NCBI GenBank assembly: GCA_026985705.1 | Contig: JALSPY010000148.1 | Location: forward strand, 1 to 11,045 | Direction: 5' to 3' | Source: Hydrogenothermaceae bacterium | GTDB lineage: Bacteria > Aquificota > Aquificia > Aquificales > Hydrogenothermaceae | DNA: 11,045 nt | Shown here: piece after piece, positions 1 through 5,812 of the stretch | Numbering within the stretch: position 1 is the stretch's first letter | Layout of the letters: each line of letters starts with the position of its first letter | The notes under the pieces: model-generated | Told to the model about the DNA's origin: nothing | The model's database searches: none | Seen by the model: the letters and a program-made list of their open reading frames with translations, nothing else | Program-made: the position numbers and the translations under genes

Positions 1-396
1 AGGAGATGGTATTCCTGTTTTATATGCTTTGTAAATAACTATTGGAATTAGAATGATTGAAAAAGAGATTAAAATATAGTTAATCCTTAAAGCTAGTAAA
101 TGGGTTTTTATATTCTTTAGACTAAAAAAATAGATAAGCTGAAATAAACCTTCTTCTATCCCTTTATTAATCAGTTTTATATTGAATAATGCAGTTGACA
201 GAGTAGATACAGATGAGAATAAAATTAGAGGTTTTCCTAAATTTCCTAGTTTTAAATTTTTTTTTAATAAATCATGTATAGTTATTAAAAGTCCAACTGC
301 TATAAATATTTCAAAGAGAGAAATAGATACAAAAGCAGAAAAGATAAGAAGGTATATATATATTTCTCTAAAATTTATCTCTTTTAATTTTTCCAC
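1..396 (-). CDS. Polytopic membrane protein, probable O-antigen ligase/polymerase (WaaL-like) family, 5' part only
   Basis: The minus strand stays open for 132 codons from a GTG at 396 to the left edge, so the C-terminal part is missing. The start is set by an AGGAG Shine-Dalgarno at 406-402, 5 nt upstream. It follows the lytic transglycosylase stop by 11 bp, so the two are almost certainly co-transcribed. After a short charged N-terminus (EKLKEINFRE) the protein is strongly hydrophobic, with segments at about residues 12-41, 55-76 and 105-123 separated by Lys/Asn-rich loops. The first membrane stretch, with the text SISLFEIFIAVGLL, resembles the N-terminus of O-antigen ligase/polymerase (Wzy_C/WaaL) proteins, which transfer undecaprenyl-linked glycans to lipid A core in the inner membrane. 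The diagnostic large periplasmic loop would lie outside the window, so the family call is tentative. The gene itself is well supported by its Shine-Dalgarno, spacing and open frame. It could be another polytopic envelope protein. Confidence 0.6.
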   Translation of the reverse strand, partial: MEKLKEINFREIYIYLLIFSAFVSISLFEIFIAVGLLITIHDLLKKNLKLGNLGKPLILFSSVSTLSTALFNIKLINKGIEEGLFQLIYFFSLKNIKTHLLALRINYILISFSIILIPIVIYKAYKTGIPSP

Positions 397-401
397 AAAA
401 T

Positions 402-406
402 CTCCT
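402..406 (-). promoter_or_regulatory. Shine-Dalgarno AGGAG fixing the GTG start of the left-edge membrane protein
   Basis: On the minus strand AGGAG (406-402) lies 5 nt before GTG at 396-394, in the 11-bp gap after the transglycosylase stop codon (410-408). It decides a non-ATG start that could easily be missed. Confidence 0.75.
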
Positions 407-407
407 G

Positions 408-2234
408 TTATTCACTGTAGTAGATATAGTTTATATAAACTTGTTTAACATAGTTTCTTGTTTCTTGTAAAGGGAAAAACTCTATAAATTCGGCAACATC
501 TCTGATTTTATGTTTTTTAATGAATCTTTTAACTCTACCGGGTCCTCCGTTGTATGAAGCTATTGCATAAAAGATATTTCCATTAAACATCTTTAATAGA
601 TGTTTTATGTACCAACTTCCATATCTTATGTTTATTTCTGGAATAAACAAATCACTAACATCAAAATCTCTATCTCCTAATTTCATAGCTATCCATTTAC
701 CAGTTTTTGGCATTATTTGCATTAAGCCTATAGCATTTGAACGGGATACTGCATAAGGATAAAATAAACTTTCCTGTCTCATTATTGCATATACTATATC
801 TTCATTGGTTAAATACTGGAATGGTCTGGGGAACGAAAAACCATACATTTTGAGGTCTCTATATTTCTTTTTATAAAATTCCCTTGTAGTTAACTCTGGA
901 AAAACTTGGTGAAGTCTCAATTTATCCCTGATAGTATAAGCTTTTCTGTTGTAGTAGTTAGCTTCAACGAAAGCATCTTTATACATTCCTATCTGCTTTA
1001 GTCTTAATATTAGGGTTAATATATTGTCTAATGGTAAGTTTAGATTTTTTCTCTTTACATCAAGTAAGGTTTTCTTAACATTTATTTTCTTCCTTGAATA
1101 TATAGAGTAAAAACTGTAAGGATTATTAAATGATGCTGCTTTCATTAGATAGTATTTTGATAAATCATCTTCTAATAATACTTTGTATGATAAATGTAGC
1201 CAATAGTATATTTTAGATTTATCTTTATTTTTATATTTTAAAGCTGTCTTAAATCTATCTATTGCCTCCTCAATATTGTTACTTTTATACTCTAGTAAAC
1301 CTAAAAGAAAGTATTTTTCACTTAAATAGTCTGGATGTCTAACAAAAGAGGAATATCTTATCGTTTTCAGATACTTTCCTTTATAAAAACTGTTCGTCAT
1401 TAAGTCTAAAGCTATTTTAGATGCATATCTGTTATTTCCTACCTTATAAAGGTATTTTACATATTTAATTCCATTTCTTTTTTTTCTTTTGAAAAGTTCA
1501 TAAACTAACTCACCATATATGTTAGACTTAGGATTAAAGTAATCTATATACTTCCAAGCCGTTTTATATCTTCTAAGTCTAATATTTGCAACTGCTAAAT
1601 AGTAGTATTTTTTTCTTTTATCTGTTAAAGTTGAAGCTACTCTTAAAACATCTACATATCTATGTTTTTTTATAAGTTTTCTTATAACTGTTAGTTTTTC
1701 TTTATCTGTATATGAGTTAATATTTTTCATAAAAATTCTAAAACCTGGTGTGGAAGTTATATACTCTGTGGATAGTATTCTCTCAATATTTTTAACTTTA
1801 TATATCTGTCCATAATACTCATAAATATCTCTTTTCATTGTAAGTAGAACAGGAGCGTCTTCTTCCAATAAAGCTCTATAGTCTGCAATATCTGATAATT
1901 TTAATGCCGTCTCATAATCTCCTTTTTCTTTAAAGTATCTAATTCCGGAGTATAAGGCATAGTGGGTTAATGCATAATTCCTGTAATTTAAGATTTCATC
2001 AAAGTCCGACGGTTTAGCTATTCTCCGTTTAATTTTTATTATTACTTTGTAATAAAGTGAGTGTGGATAGTAGATGCTATCATCTGAAATCTGTTCAAAA
2101 CATTGATAACTTTCTGAATATCTTTTTTCCTTGAAAAGCCTATAACAATAGCTATATAAACTTTCTGACGATATACCATAATCATAAAATATAAAAAGAA
2201 AGACTAAAAATGTAAGGAAAGATTTAATTTTCAT
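408..2234 (-). CDS. slt: Slt70-like soluble lytic murein transglycosylase
   Basis: A periplasmic enzyme that cleaves the MurNAc-GlcNAc bond of peptidoglycan to give 1,6-anhydro products. The 608 residues start with a signal peptide (residues 1 to about 23: Lys-containing start, then a hydrophobic core rich in Phe and Leu, ending GISS). No lipobox Cys is seen, so it should be soluble. Residues from about 25 to 460 are helical and TPR-like, for example the pair-rich stretch containing EEAIDRFKTALKYKNK, matching the ring-shaped superhelical part of Slt70. The SLT catalytic domain follows: MRQES with catalytic Glu488, then AIGLMQIMP, and ASYNGGPGRV with the Asn-Gly-Gly motif at about 562-564. The length is close to that of E. 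coli Slt70. It lies 60 bp after tpiA and 11 bp before the probable O-antigen ligase. The ATG start has an AAGG nine bases upstream. The catalytic domain call is secure; the exact subfamily is by architecture. Confidence 0.93.
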   Translation of the reverse strand: MKIKSFLTFLVFLFIFYDYGISSESLYSYCYRLFKEKRYSESYQCFEQISDDSIYYPHSLYYKVIIKIKRRIAKPSDFDEILNYRNYALTHYALYSGIRYFKEKGDYETALKLSDIADYRALLEEDAPVLLTMKRDIYEYYGQIYKVKNIERILSTEYITSTPGFRIFMKNINSYTDKEKLTVIRKLIKKHRYVDVLRVASTLTDKRKKYYYLAVANIRLRRYKTAWKYIDYFNPKSNIYGELVYELFKRKKRNGIKYVKYLYKVGNNRYASKIALDLMTNSFYKGKYLKTIRYSSFVRHPDYLSEKYFLLGLLEYKSNNIEEAIDRFKTALKYKNKDKSKIYYWLHLSYKVLLEDDLSKYYLMKAASFNNPYSFYSIYSRKKINVKKTLLDVKRKNLNLPLDNILTLILRLKQIGMYKDAFVEANYYNRKAYTIRDKLRLHQVFPELTTREFYKKKYRDLKMYGFSFPRPFQYLTNEDIVYAIMRQESLFYPYAVSRSNAIGLMQIMPKTGKWIAMKLGDRDFDVSDLFIPEINIRYGSWYIKHLLKMFNGNIFYAIASYNGGPGRVKRFIKKHKIRDVAEFIEFFPLQETRNYVKQVYINYIYYSE

Positions 2235-2294
2235 TTAATTAACCCTTGCAAAATTATTAATTTTAAAAATAATTTATTTTTTAAAAATTTTATT

Positions 2295-3053
2295 TCAAAC
2301 TTTTATTATCCACATCAATTTTTGAATAATTTCATAGAAACTTTGAGGATTTAAACTTGCAGTTCCAACAAGGAAACCATCTATAAATTCTCCTTTTATT
2401 AAACTATCTGCATTACTACTTTTTACACTACCACCATATAAAACTCTAGTTTTTTGTGAATTTCCAGAGGAAATTTCATCTAAAATCTCTTTAATAAATT
2501 TATGTACATTGTTAGCATCTTCAGGAGTTGCACTTACTCCAGTTCCTATAGCCCAAACAGGTTCGTAAGCTATATCTATATAGTTTGCTTCTCTCTCAAC
2601 GCCTGCCAAGCCATTCCTTATCTGTCTCTCTATTACTGAAAAGGTTTTTCCCTGCTCCTTTTCCTCTAATGTTTCACCTACACATAAGATAGGTCTTATT
2701 CCATTTTCTATTGCAGATATAATTTTTTTATTTATTAAATCATCTCTCTCTCCAAAGATATGTCTTCTTTCAGAGTGTCCAAGTAATACATACTCAACAT
2801 TTAACTCCTTTAACATTAATGGAGATATTTCTCCTGTAAAAGCTCCACTGTCTTTATAAAACATATTTTGACTACCGAGTTTAATATTACTATCCTTTAG
2901 GCTTTCGGAGGCAGTGTATAAAGATGTAAATGGTGGAGTTATAACTATTTCAACGTTGTCTATATCCTTTACTAAAGGCTTAAACTCAGCTAAATACTCT
3001 TCAGTTTCCTTAACAGTTTTATTCATTTTCCAGTTTGCCACTATTAAATACAT
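2295..3053 (-). CDS. tpiA: Triosephosphate isomerase
   Basis: A cytosolic enzyme that interconverts dihydroxyacetone phosphate and glyceraldehyde 3-phosphate in glycolysis and gluconeogenesis. The 252 residues form one complete TIM barrel of normal bacterial length. Visible hallmarks: substrate-binding Asn7/Lys9 in ANWKMN; catalytic His93 in LGHSERR; catalytic Glu164 in the signature AYEPVWAIGTG, whose following residues form the flexible lid; and phosphate-binding YGGSV at about 206-210 and FLVGTASL at about 227-234. The last motif has Thr where many enzymes have a second Gly. The ATG at 3053 is preceded by AAGGAG seven bases upstream. An overlapping ATG four codons' distance upstream in another frame is not usable. 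It starts 22 bp after the gpmA stop, so the two glycolytic genes form an operon. No active-site residue is missing. Confidence 0.98.
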   Translation of the reverse strand: MYLIVANWKMNKTVKETEEYLAEFKPLVKDIDNVEIVITPPFTSLYTASESLKDSNIKLGSQNMFYKDSGAFTGEISPLMLKELNVEYVLLGHSERRHIFGERDDLINKKIISAIENGIRPILCVGETLEEKEQGKTFSVIERQIRNGLAGVEREANYIDIAYEPVWAIGTGVSATPEDANNVHKFIKEILDEISSGNSQKTRVLYGGSVKSSNADSLIKGEFIDGFLVGTASLNPQSFYEIIQKLMWIIKV

Positions 3054-3075
3054 TCTCCATCTCCTTAAAGTTTAT

Positions 3076-3690
3076 TTAATCTTTTAGATGTCTTATTTCC
3101 TTATTTATTATTTTTCCTTCCTCATCCAAATCATAAACGATAGGTGTTCCTGTTGGGATTTCCACTTTTACAATTTCTTCAGGAGATAAATTTTCTAAAT
3201 ACATAACTATAGACCTTAAGGAGTTCCCATGGGCTACAACTAAAACATTTCTTCCGTCATATATGTCTCCCATAATAGCCCTTTCTAAAAATGGAATTGT
3301 TCTATTTGCAGTGTCCTTTAAGCTTTCACCTTCAGGTGGAGGTATATCGTAGCTTCTTCTCCATAGATGAACTATATCAGCTCCCCATTTTTCTCTTGCT
3401 CTATCCTTATTTAGTCCTTGTAATGCTCCATAATGTCTCTCATTTAAAGCTGTATCTTTTATTACAGGTATTAAAAGCCCTATAGTTTCAAGAATTATTC
3501 TTAAAGTTTCCTGTGCCCTTGTTAAAGCTGAAGTGTATGCTACATCAAATCTTATGTCTTTTAATAACTCTCCAGCTCTATAAGCTTCTTCCTTACCTTT
3601 TTCCGATAGAGGAACATCTACCCATCCTGTAAATCTATTCTGCGAATTCCAGACAGACTGACCATGTCTTACTAACACAAGTTTAGCCAT
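3076..3690 (-). CDS. gpmA: 2,3-bisphosphoglycerate-dependent phosphoglycerate mutase, short form
   Basis: A cytosolic enzyme that interconverts 3- and 2-phosphoglycerate through a phosphohistidine, using 2,3-bisphosphoglycerate as primer. Hallmarks: LVRHGQSVWN with phospho-acceptor His9; RFTGWVDVPLSEKG; the acid/base Glu84 in LNERHYGALQGLNK, which separates true mutases from general histidine phosphatases; and the second His154 in VVAHGNSLR. The C-terminal IPTGTPIVYDL matches the mutase family. At 204 residues it is shorter than the roughly 250-residue E. coli type. The missing part falls between the PPPE motif (about 117-120) and GESL, where longer members carry an insertion, so this looks like a naturally compact form and not a truncation. 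It is first in a minus-strand operon with tpiA. The ATG at 3690 has a GGGGG-containing purine run about 12 bases upstream, rather far for a Shine-Dalgarno, but no better start is visible. Confidence 0.96.
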   Translation of the reverse strand: MAKLVLVRHGQSVWNSQNRFTGWVDVPLSEKGKEEAYRAGELLKDIRFDVAYTSALTRAQETLRIILETIGLLIPVIKDTALNERHYGALQGLNKDRAREKWGADIVHLWRRSYDIPPPEGESLKDTANRTIPFLERAIMGDIYDGRNVLVVAHGNSLRSIVMYLENLSPEEIVKVEIPTGTPIVYDLDEEGKIINKEIRHLKD

Positions 3691-3735
3691 AGTTATAGGA
3701 AACCCCCTTTTGTTGATTTTAGTAATATTTGAAAA

Positions 3736-3764
3736 ATTTTAACAAAGTTTATATACTTTTACAA
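3736..3764 (-). promoter_or_regulatory. Predicted promoter of the gpmA-tpiA operon
   Basis: Read on the minus strand: -35 TTGTAA (3764-3759), a 17-bp spacer, then -10 TAAAAT (3741-3736) with an upstream TGT giving an extended -10. Spacing is ideal and it points to gpmA, with transcription expected to start near 3729. The spacer contains the dyad AAAGT-N6-ACTTT (3744-3759), which could be a protein-binding site. Prediction from sequence only. Confidence 0.5.
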
Positions 3765-3793
3765 AAATTTATAAAAATTTTATTTTTAATTAG

Positions 3794-3802
3794 ATTATAT
3801 CA
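3794..3802 (-). promoter_or_regulatory. Possible second, distal gpmA promoter (extended -10)
   Basis: The minus strand carries TGATATAAT, a perfect extended -10 (TGn plus TATAAT at 3799-3794). No good -35 lies 16-18 bp upstream. It would give a leader of about 100 nt before gpmA. Confidence 0.35.
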
Positions 3803-3889
3803 ATAATTGAAAGCATTTTACTATTTAAAATTAAGCTTTATAAAACTTTATATTTGCGGTATAAATTTTTACTTCTTTGGTTATATTTA

Positions 3890-3929
3890 AAAAGTTTTCT
3901 GTAAAGTGGTATTTATTAAGAAAACTTTT
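3890..3929. repeat. Perfect 11-bp inverted repeat with an 18-bp loop
   Basis: AAAAGTTTTCT at 3890-3900 is the exact reverse complement of AGAAAACTTTT at 3919-3929. It lies just upstream of the -35 of the plus-strand promoter that serves the gene at 4015, where an activator or repressor could bind. It is AT-rich with no T-run directly after it, so it does not look like a terminator. Function unknown. Confidence 0.5.
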
Positions 3930-3948
3930 AGATAAATTTCATACTTTT

Positions 3949-3979
3949 TTCACAAAAAAAATAATTTTTATGATAAAAT
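3949..3979 (+). promoter_or_regulatory. Predicted promoter of the 112-residue protein gene
   Basis: -35 TTCACA (3949-3954, one mismatch to TTGACA) and extended -10 TGATAAAAT (-10 TAAAAT at 3974-3979). The spacer is 19 bp, slightly long, but the extended -10 compensates. Transcription would start near 3986, leaving a leader of about 29 nt that carries GAAGTGA four bases before the ATG. Confidence 0.5.
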
Positions 3980-4014
3980 TAAAAAACTCAACAAAAATAT
4001 AGAGAAGTGAAAAA

Positions 4015-4353
4015 ATGGAAGTTATAAAAGACTGGGATATTAAGTTAGAAATAGTAAAAACCAAAAAGGGAGTTTTACTTCATAAAATTCAAGTTGGAGA
4101 AAATCATTTCTTTCTAGAGCAAAATCCATTAAAAGATAGCAAATACGGTTTTGCATACAGAAAAATAAAAGATATATATCCTGAATTTTATATGTTCTGG
4201 GAAATAAAAAACAATAAATACACTGGGAGACTTTTAACTGGAGTTATTCTTGATAAAAATGCAATAGATAAGTTTATATCTGATATCTTAAAAGATGACA
4301 TTTATAAAAAATTTGTAGATGAAATGGAAGAGATAGAAGAAAATAAAAAATAA
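4015..4353 (+). CDS. Hypothetical protein of 112 residues, family not recognised
   Basis: I do not recognise this protein. It has no signal peptide or membrane segment, so it should be cytosolic. The N-terminal half alternates charged and hydrophobic residues in a beta-strand-like pattern (IKLEIVKTKKGVLLHKI). A middle part rich in aromatic residues follows (FFLEQNPL, KYGFAYRKIK, FYMFWEIKNN, about residues 32-67). The C-terminus is helical and acidic (DKFISDIL, then DEMEEIEENKK). No Cys pairs, His clusters, P-loop or helix-turn-helix are visible. It stands alone on the plus strand, with its own predicted promoter and a partial Shine-Dalgarno GAAGTGA four bases before the ATG. It converges with tonB with only 10 bp between the stop codons. 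Its base composition matches its neighbours, so it shows no sign of recent transfer. The strong-looking aromatic block suggests a conserved fold that might bind nucleic acid or a ligand, but that is speculation. Confidence 0.8.
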   Translation: MEVIKDWDIKLEIVKTKKGVLLHKIQVGENHFFLEQNPLKDSKYGFAYRKIKDIYPEFYMFWEIKNNKYTGRLLTGVILDKNAIDKFISDILKDDIYKKFVDEMEEIEENKK

Positions 4354-4363
4354 AATTTTTCTT

Positions 4364-5302
4364 TTACCATCCTATAATTTCAAAAGTTATAGGTAGCTCA
4401 ACTATAAAGTTATCCCGTGGTGGATACTTTTTGTACTTTTCTGCAAATTTAGGAACATACTTTTTTATTATTCTTATGGCTCCTTCATCTAAAACATTGT
4501 AGCCACTACTTATAATTATCTTTATACTTTTTTCATCAACAGATCCATCCCTATTAATTTTAAATTGGACAATTAAACTACCTTCCAATCTAAGCCTTTT
4601 TGCCATAGGAGGATATAAATCCTTTCTCCTTGCCAACTGATTTAAATACATTGTTAAAGCCCTAATATAACCTTCAATATCTTCATCTTTTTTTAACTCT
4701 TCCTCAGAAACGCTTTTTTTACCAAGCTCAAATATTTCTTCTTTTCCGGCAAGCTCTCTTATAGACAAAGGTTTTTTCTTTTTATTATTTAAATCTTTAT
4801 TAGAATTATTACTTTCTACAAGCTCATTTTTAATCAAATTTTCTGTTGTGTTTGTATTCTTTATTTTATCTTCATTTTTTACCTGTTCTAATTCAGTTTT
4901 TTCTTTTATCTTTTTATCTTTTTCTATCTTCTTTTTTACCCTTTGATTTTTCATTTTATAAGATTTTTTAGAAATGCTAGCTACCTGTTTAGATAACTTT
5001 TTTACTTTTTTAGGTGAGGTTAAATTTCTAATTTTCTTTTTAATAAGACTGTTAGAATTATGTTCAGAAGGTACTACTTTATCACCCTTTTTTTCTGACT
5101 TTGGAATTTTTAACTTATTTCTATTATTTTCAGAGAGTTTTGCTTCTTTTTTAGGAATATATATATATATTTCTCTTTTTTTATAAGTATCTTTCTTCTT
5201 TTTATCAGCCTTAATAAATAAAAAAATAATACTAAAAAAAAGTATATGAAGAATTAGTGATAGTAGTAATGAAAATAATAATATTTTTCTTTTTCCAAAC
5301 AA
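4364..5302 (-). CDS. tonB: TonB energy-transducing protein with a Lys-rich periplasmic linker
   Basis: Couples the inner-membrane proton motive force, through ExbB/ExbD, to outer-membrane receptors. Of 312 residues, 1-6 are cytoplasmic (MFGKRK) and 7-30 form one membrane helix carrying S-x3-H (Ser15, His19), the spacing of the TonB Ser/His pair needed for ExbB/D response. Residues 31 to about 210 form a long charged linker of Lys, Glu, Asn and Ser with few prolines, unlike the Pro-Glu/Pro-Lys linker of classical TonB. The C-terminal TonB domain, about 222-310, shows DLYPPMAKRLRLEGSLIVQF, RDGSV, IISSGYNVLDEGAI and a final strand ELPITFEII. The start codon is TTG, supported by GGAG five bases upstream and an in-frame stop just above it. 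It follows the hemerythrin gene by 16 bp, so they share a transcript. No exbB or exbD is in the window. TolA is less likely given the S-x3-H motif and YP/SSG motifs. Confidence 0.9.
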   Translation of the reverse strand: MFGKRKILLFSLLLSLILHILFFSIIFLFIKADKKKKDTYKKREIYIYIPKKEAKLSENNRNKLKIPKSEKKGDKVVPSEHNSNSLIKKKIRNLTSPKKVKKLSKQVASISKKSYKMKNQRVKKKIEKDKKIKEKTELEQVKNEDKIKNTNTTENLIKNELVESNNSNKDLNNKKKKPLSIRELAGKEEIFELGKKSVSEEELKKDEDIEGYIRALTMYLNQLARRKDLYPPMAKRLRLEGSLIVQFKINRDGSVDEKSIKIIISSGYNVLDEGAIRIIKKYVPKFAEKYKKYPPRDNFIVELPITFEIIGW

Positions 5303-5307
5303 GTTTT

Positions 5308-5311
5308 CTCC
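5308..5311 (-). promoter_or_regulatory. Shine-Dalgarno GGAG deciding the TTG start of tonB
   Basis: On the minus strand GGAG (5311-5308) is followed by AAAAC and then TTG at 5302-5300. There is no in-frame ATG before the upstream in-frame TAA, so initiation at TTG is the only reasonable choice for keeping the membrane anchor. Confidence 0.75.
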
Positions 5312-5318
5312 AAAACTA

Positions 5319-5723
5319 TTATTTTATAAAGTTAGCTAAATACATAGCCGTTACCGTATCCATAGTTTGGACATGATTTATTAACCAAGGAATAAAATGA
5401 TTTTCTATATAGGATTTTATAAGTTTTGAATTTTTATCTTTATCCCACTGTTTCTTTAAATTATTTAGCTCCATTCTAATTCTGTCATGCTCTCCCTTAT
5501 GCATTGGGTAAGCAAAAAAGCTATACTTCTCCATTAAATTTTGTTCAAATGAAAAATGCTCCTCAACATCTTTTATAAACTCATCTAACAATTTTTCTAC
5601 TTCTTCTACATCTTCCTTTACAGTTGCATCGTAGAGAGCATTTAAAATTTCAAGCTCGTTTGTATGGATGTTATTCATATCTTCCAAAGCAACCTTGGGA
5701 AGTTCTTCCGGTGATAATATCAT
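5319..5723 (-). CDS. Bacteriohemerythrin, single domain
   Basis: A cytosolic O2-binding non-haem di-iron protein of the hemerythrin family. With the start at ATG 5723 it has 134 residues, the usual size. All seven expected iron ligands can be read: His20, His56, Glu60 (EEHFSFEQ), His75 and His79 (MHKGEHD), His117 and Asp122 (WLINHVQTMD). The order and spacing match known bacteriohemerythrins. The longest open frame begins 45 codons earlier, at 5858, but that part overlaps the 3' end of bax, carries no family sequence, and contains the predicted promoter at 5764-5772, so it is rejected. The Shine-Dalgarno is weak (GGGG nine bases before the ATG). It lies between bax (89-bp gap) and tonB (16-bp gap). 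Such proteins are proposed to carry or sense O2, or protect against it; which applies here cannot be told from sequence. Confidence 0.93.
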   Translation of the reverse strand: MILSPEELPKVALEDMNNIHTNELEILNALYDATVKEDVEEVEKLLDEFIKDVEEHFSFEQNLMEKYSFFAYPMHKGEHDRIRMELNNLKKQWDKDKNSKLIKSYIENHFIPWLINHVQTMDTVTAMYLANFIK

Positions 5724-5763
5724 GATTTTAAACCCCAAGTTTTTATTCAATTGGATATTGAAG

Positions 5764-5772
5764 ATTATAGCA
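5764..5772 (-). promoter_or_regulatory. Predicted promoter of hemerythrin-tonB (extended -10)
   Basis: The minus strand reads TGCTATAAT: TGn at 5772-5770 and a perfect TATAAT at 5769-5764. No good -35 is seen at normal spacing. Transcription would start near 5757, about 34 nt before the ATG at 5723, which supports the shorter hemerythrin start and means hemerythrin-tonB can be expressed apart from bax. Confidence 0.5.
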
Positions 5773-5812
5773 GAAGAATTTAATTGCAGTAAGAAATCAA
5801 ATCCTAAAAAAA

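Larger units (their letters stand above)
3691..4014. promoter_or_regulatory. 324-bp divergent intergenic region between gpmA and the 112-residue protein gene
   Basis: This extremely AT-rich stretch separates two divergently transcribed genes. It holds at least one good promoter in each direction, one extra extended -10 toward gpmA, an 11-bp inverted repeat, and four copies of the 7-mer AAAGTTT/AAACTTT (3744, 3843, 3891, 3922). I see no credible coding sequence, tRNA or riboswitch in it. The only short ORFs are 8-10 codons with no ribosome binding site. Confidence 0.7.

Noticed and set aside
182..448. Plus-strand open frame of 88 codons
   Set aside because: It lies antisense to the left-edge membrane gene and the slt end, has no Shine-Dalgarno, and its composition (many Lys, Ile, Phe, Ser) is what the complement of such genes gives.
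2235..2310. Possible promoter for slt on the minus strand (TTGAAA, 16-bp spacer, TAAATT)
   Set aside because: Both boxes are only partial matches in a run of A and T where such matches are expected by chance; the operon reading explains slt expression.
3291..3485. Plus-strand open frame inside gpmA
   Set aside because: Antisense shadow of a well-supported gene; no ribosome binding site or family sequence.
3970..4002. Ten-codon ORF upstream of the 112-residue protein gene, a possible leader peptide
   Set aside because: Its ATG overlaps the predicted -10 box, so it would not be in the transcript, and it has no Shine-Dalgarno.
4354..4363. Bidirectional terminator between the convergent unknown gene and tonB
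   Set aside because: Only 10 bp separate the stops, and the surrounding A-rich/T-rich sequence forms no GC-containing stem.
5157..5172. ATATAT run in tonB, and a similar one near 353-362
   Set aside because: Both lie in coding sequence and simply encode alternating Ile-Tyr; too short to treat as a microsatellite of interest.
4974..5186. Plus-strand hydrophobic open frame inside tonB
   Set aside because: Its Phe/Leu richness is the complement of the Lys/Glu-rich TonB linker codons, not a membrane protein.
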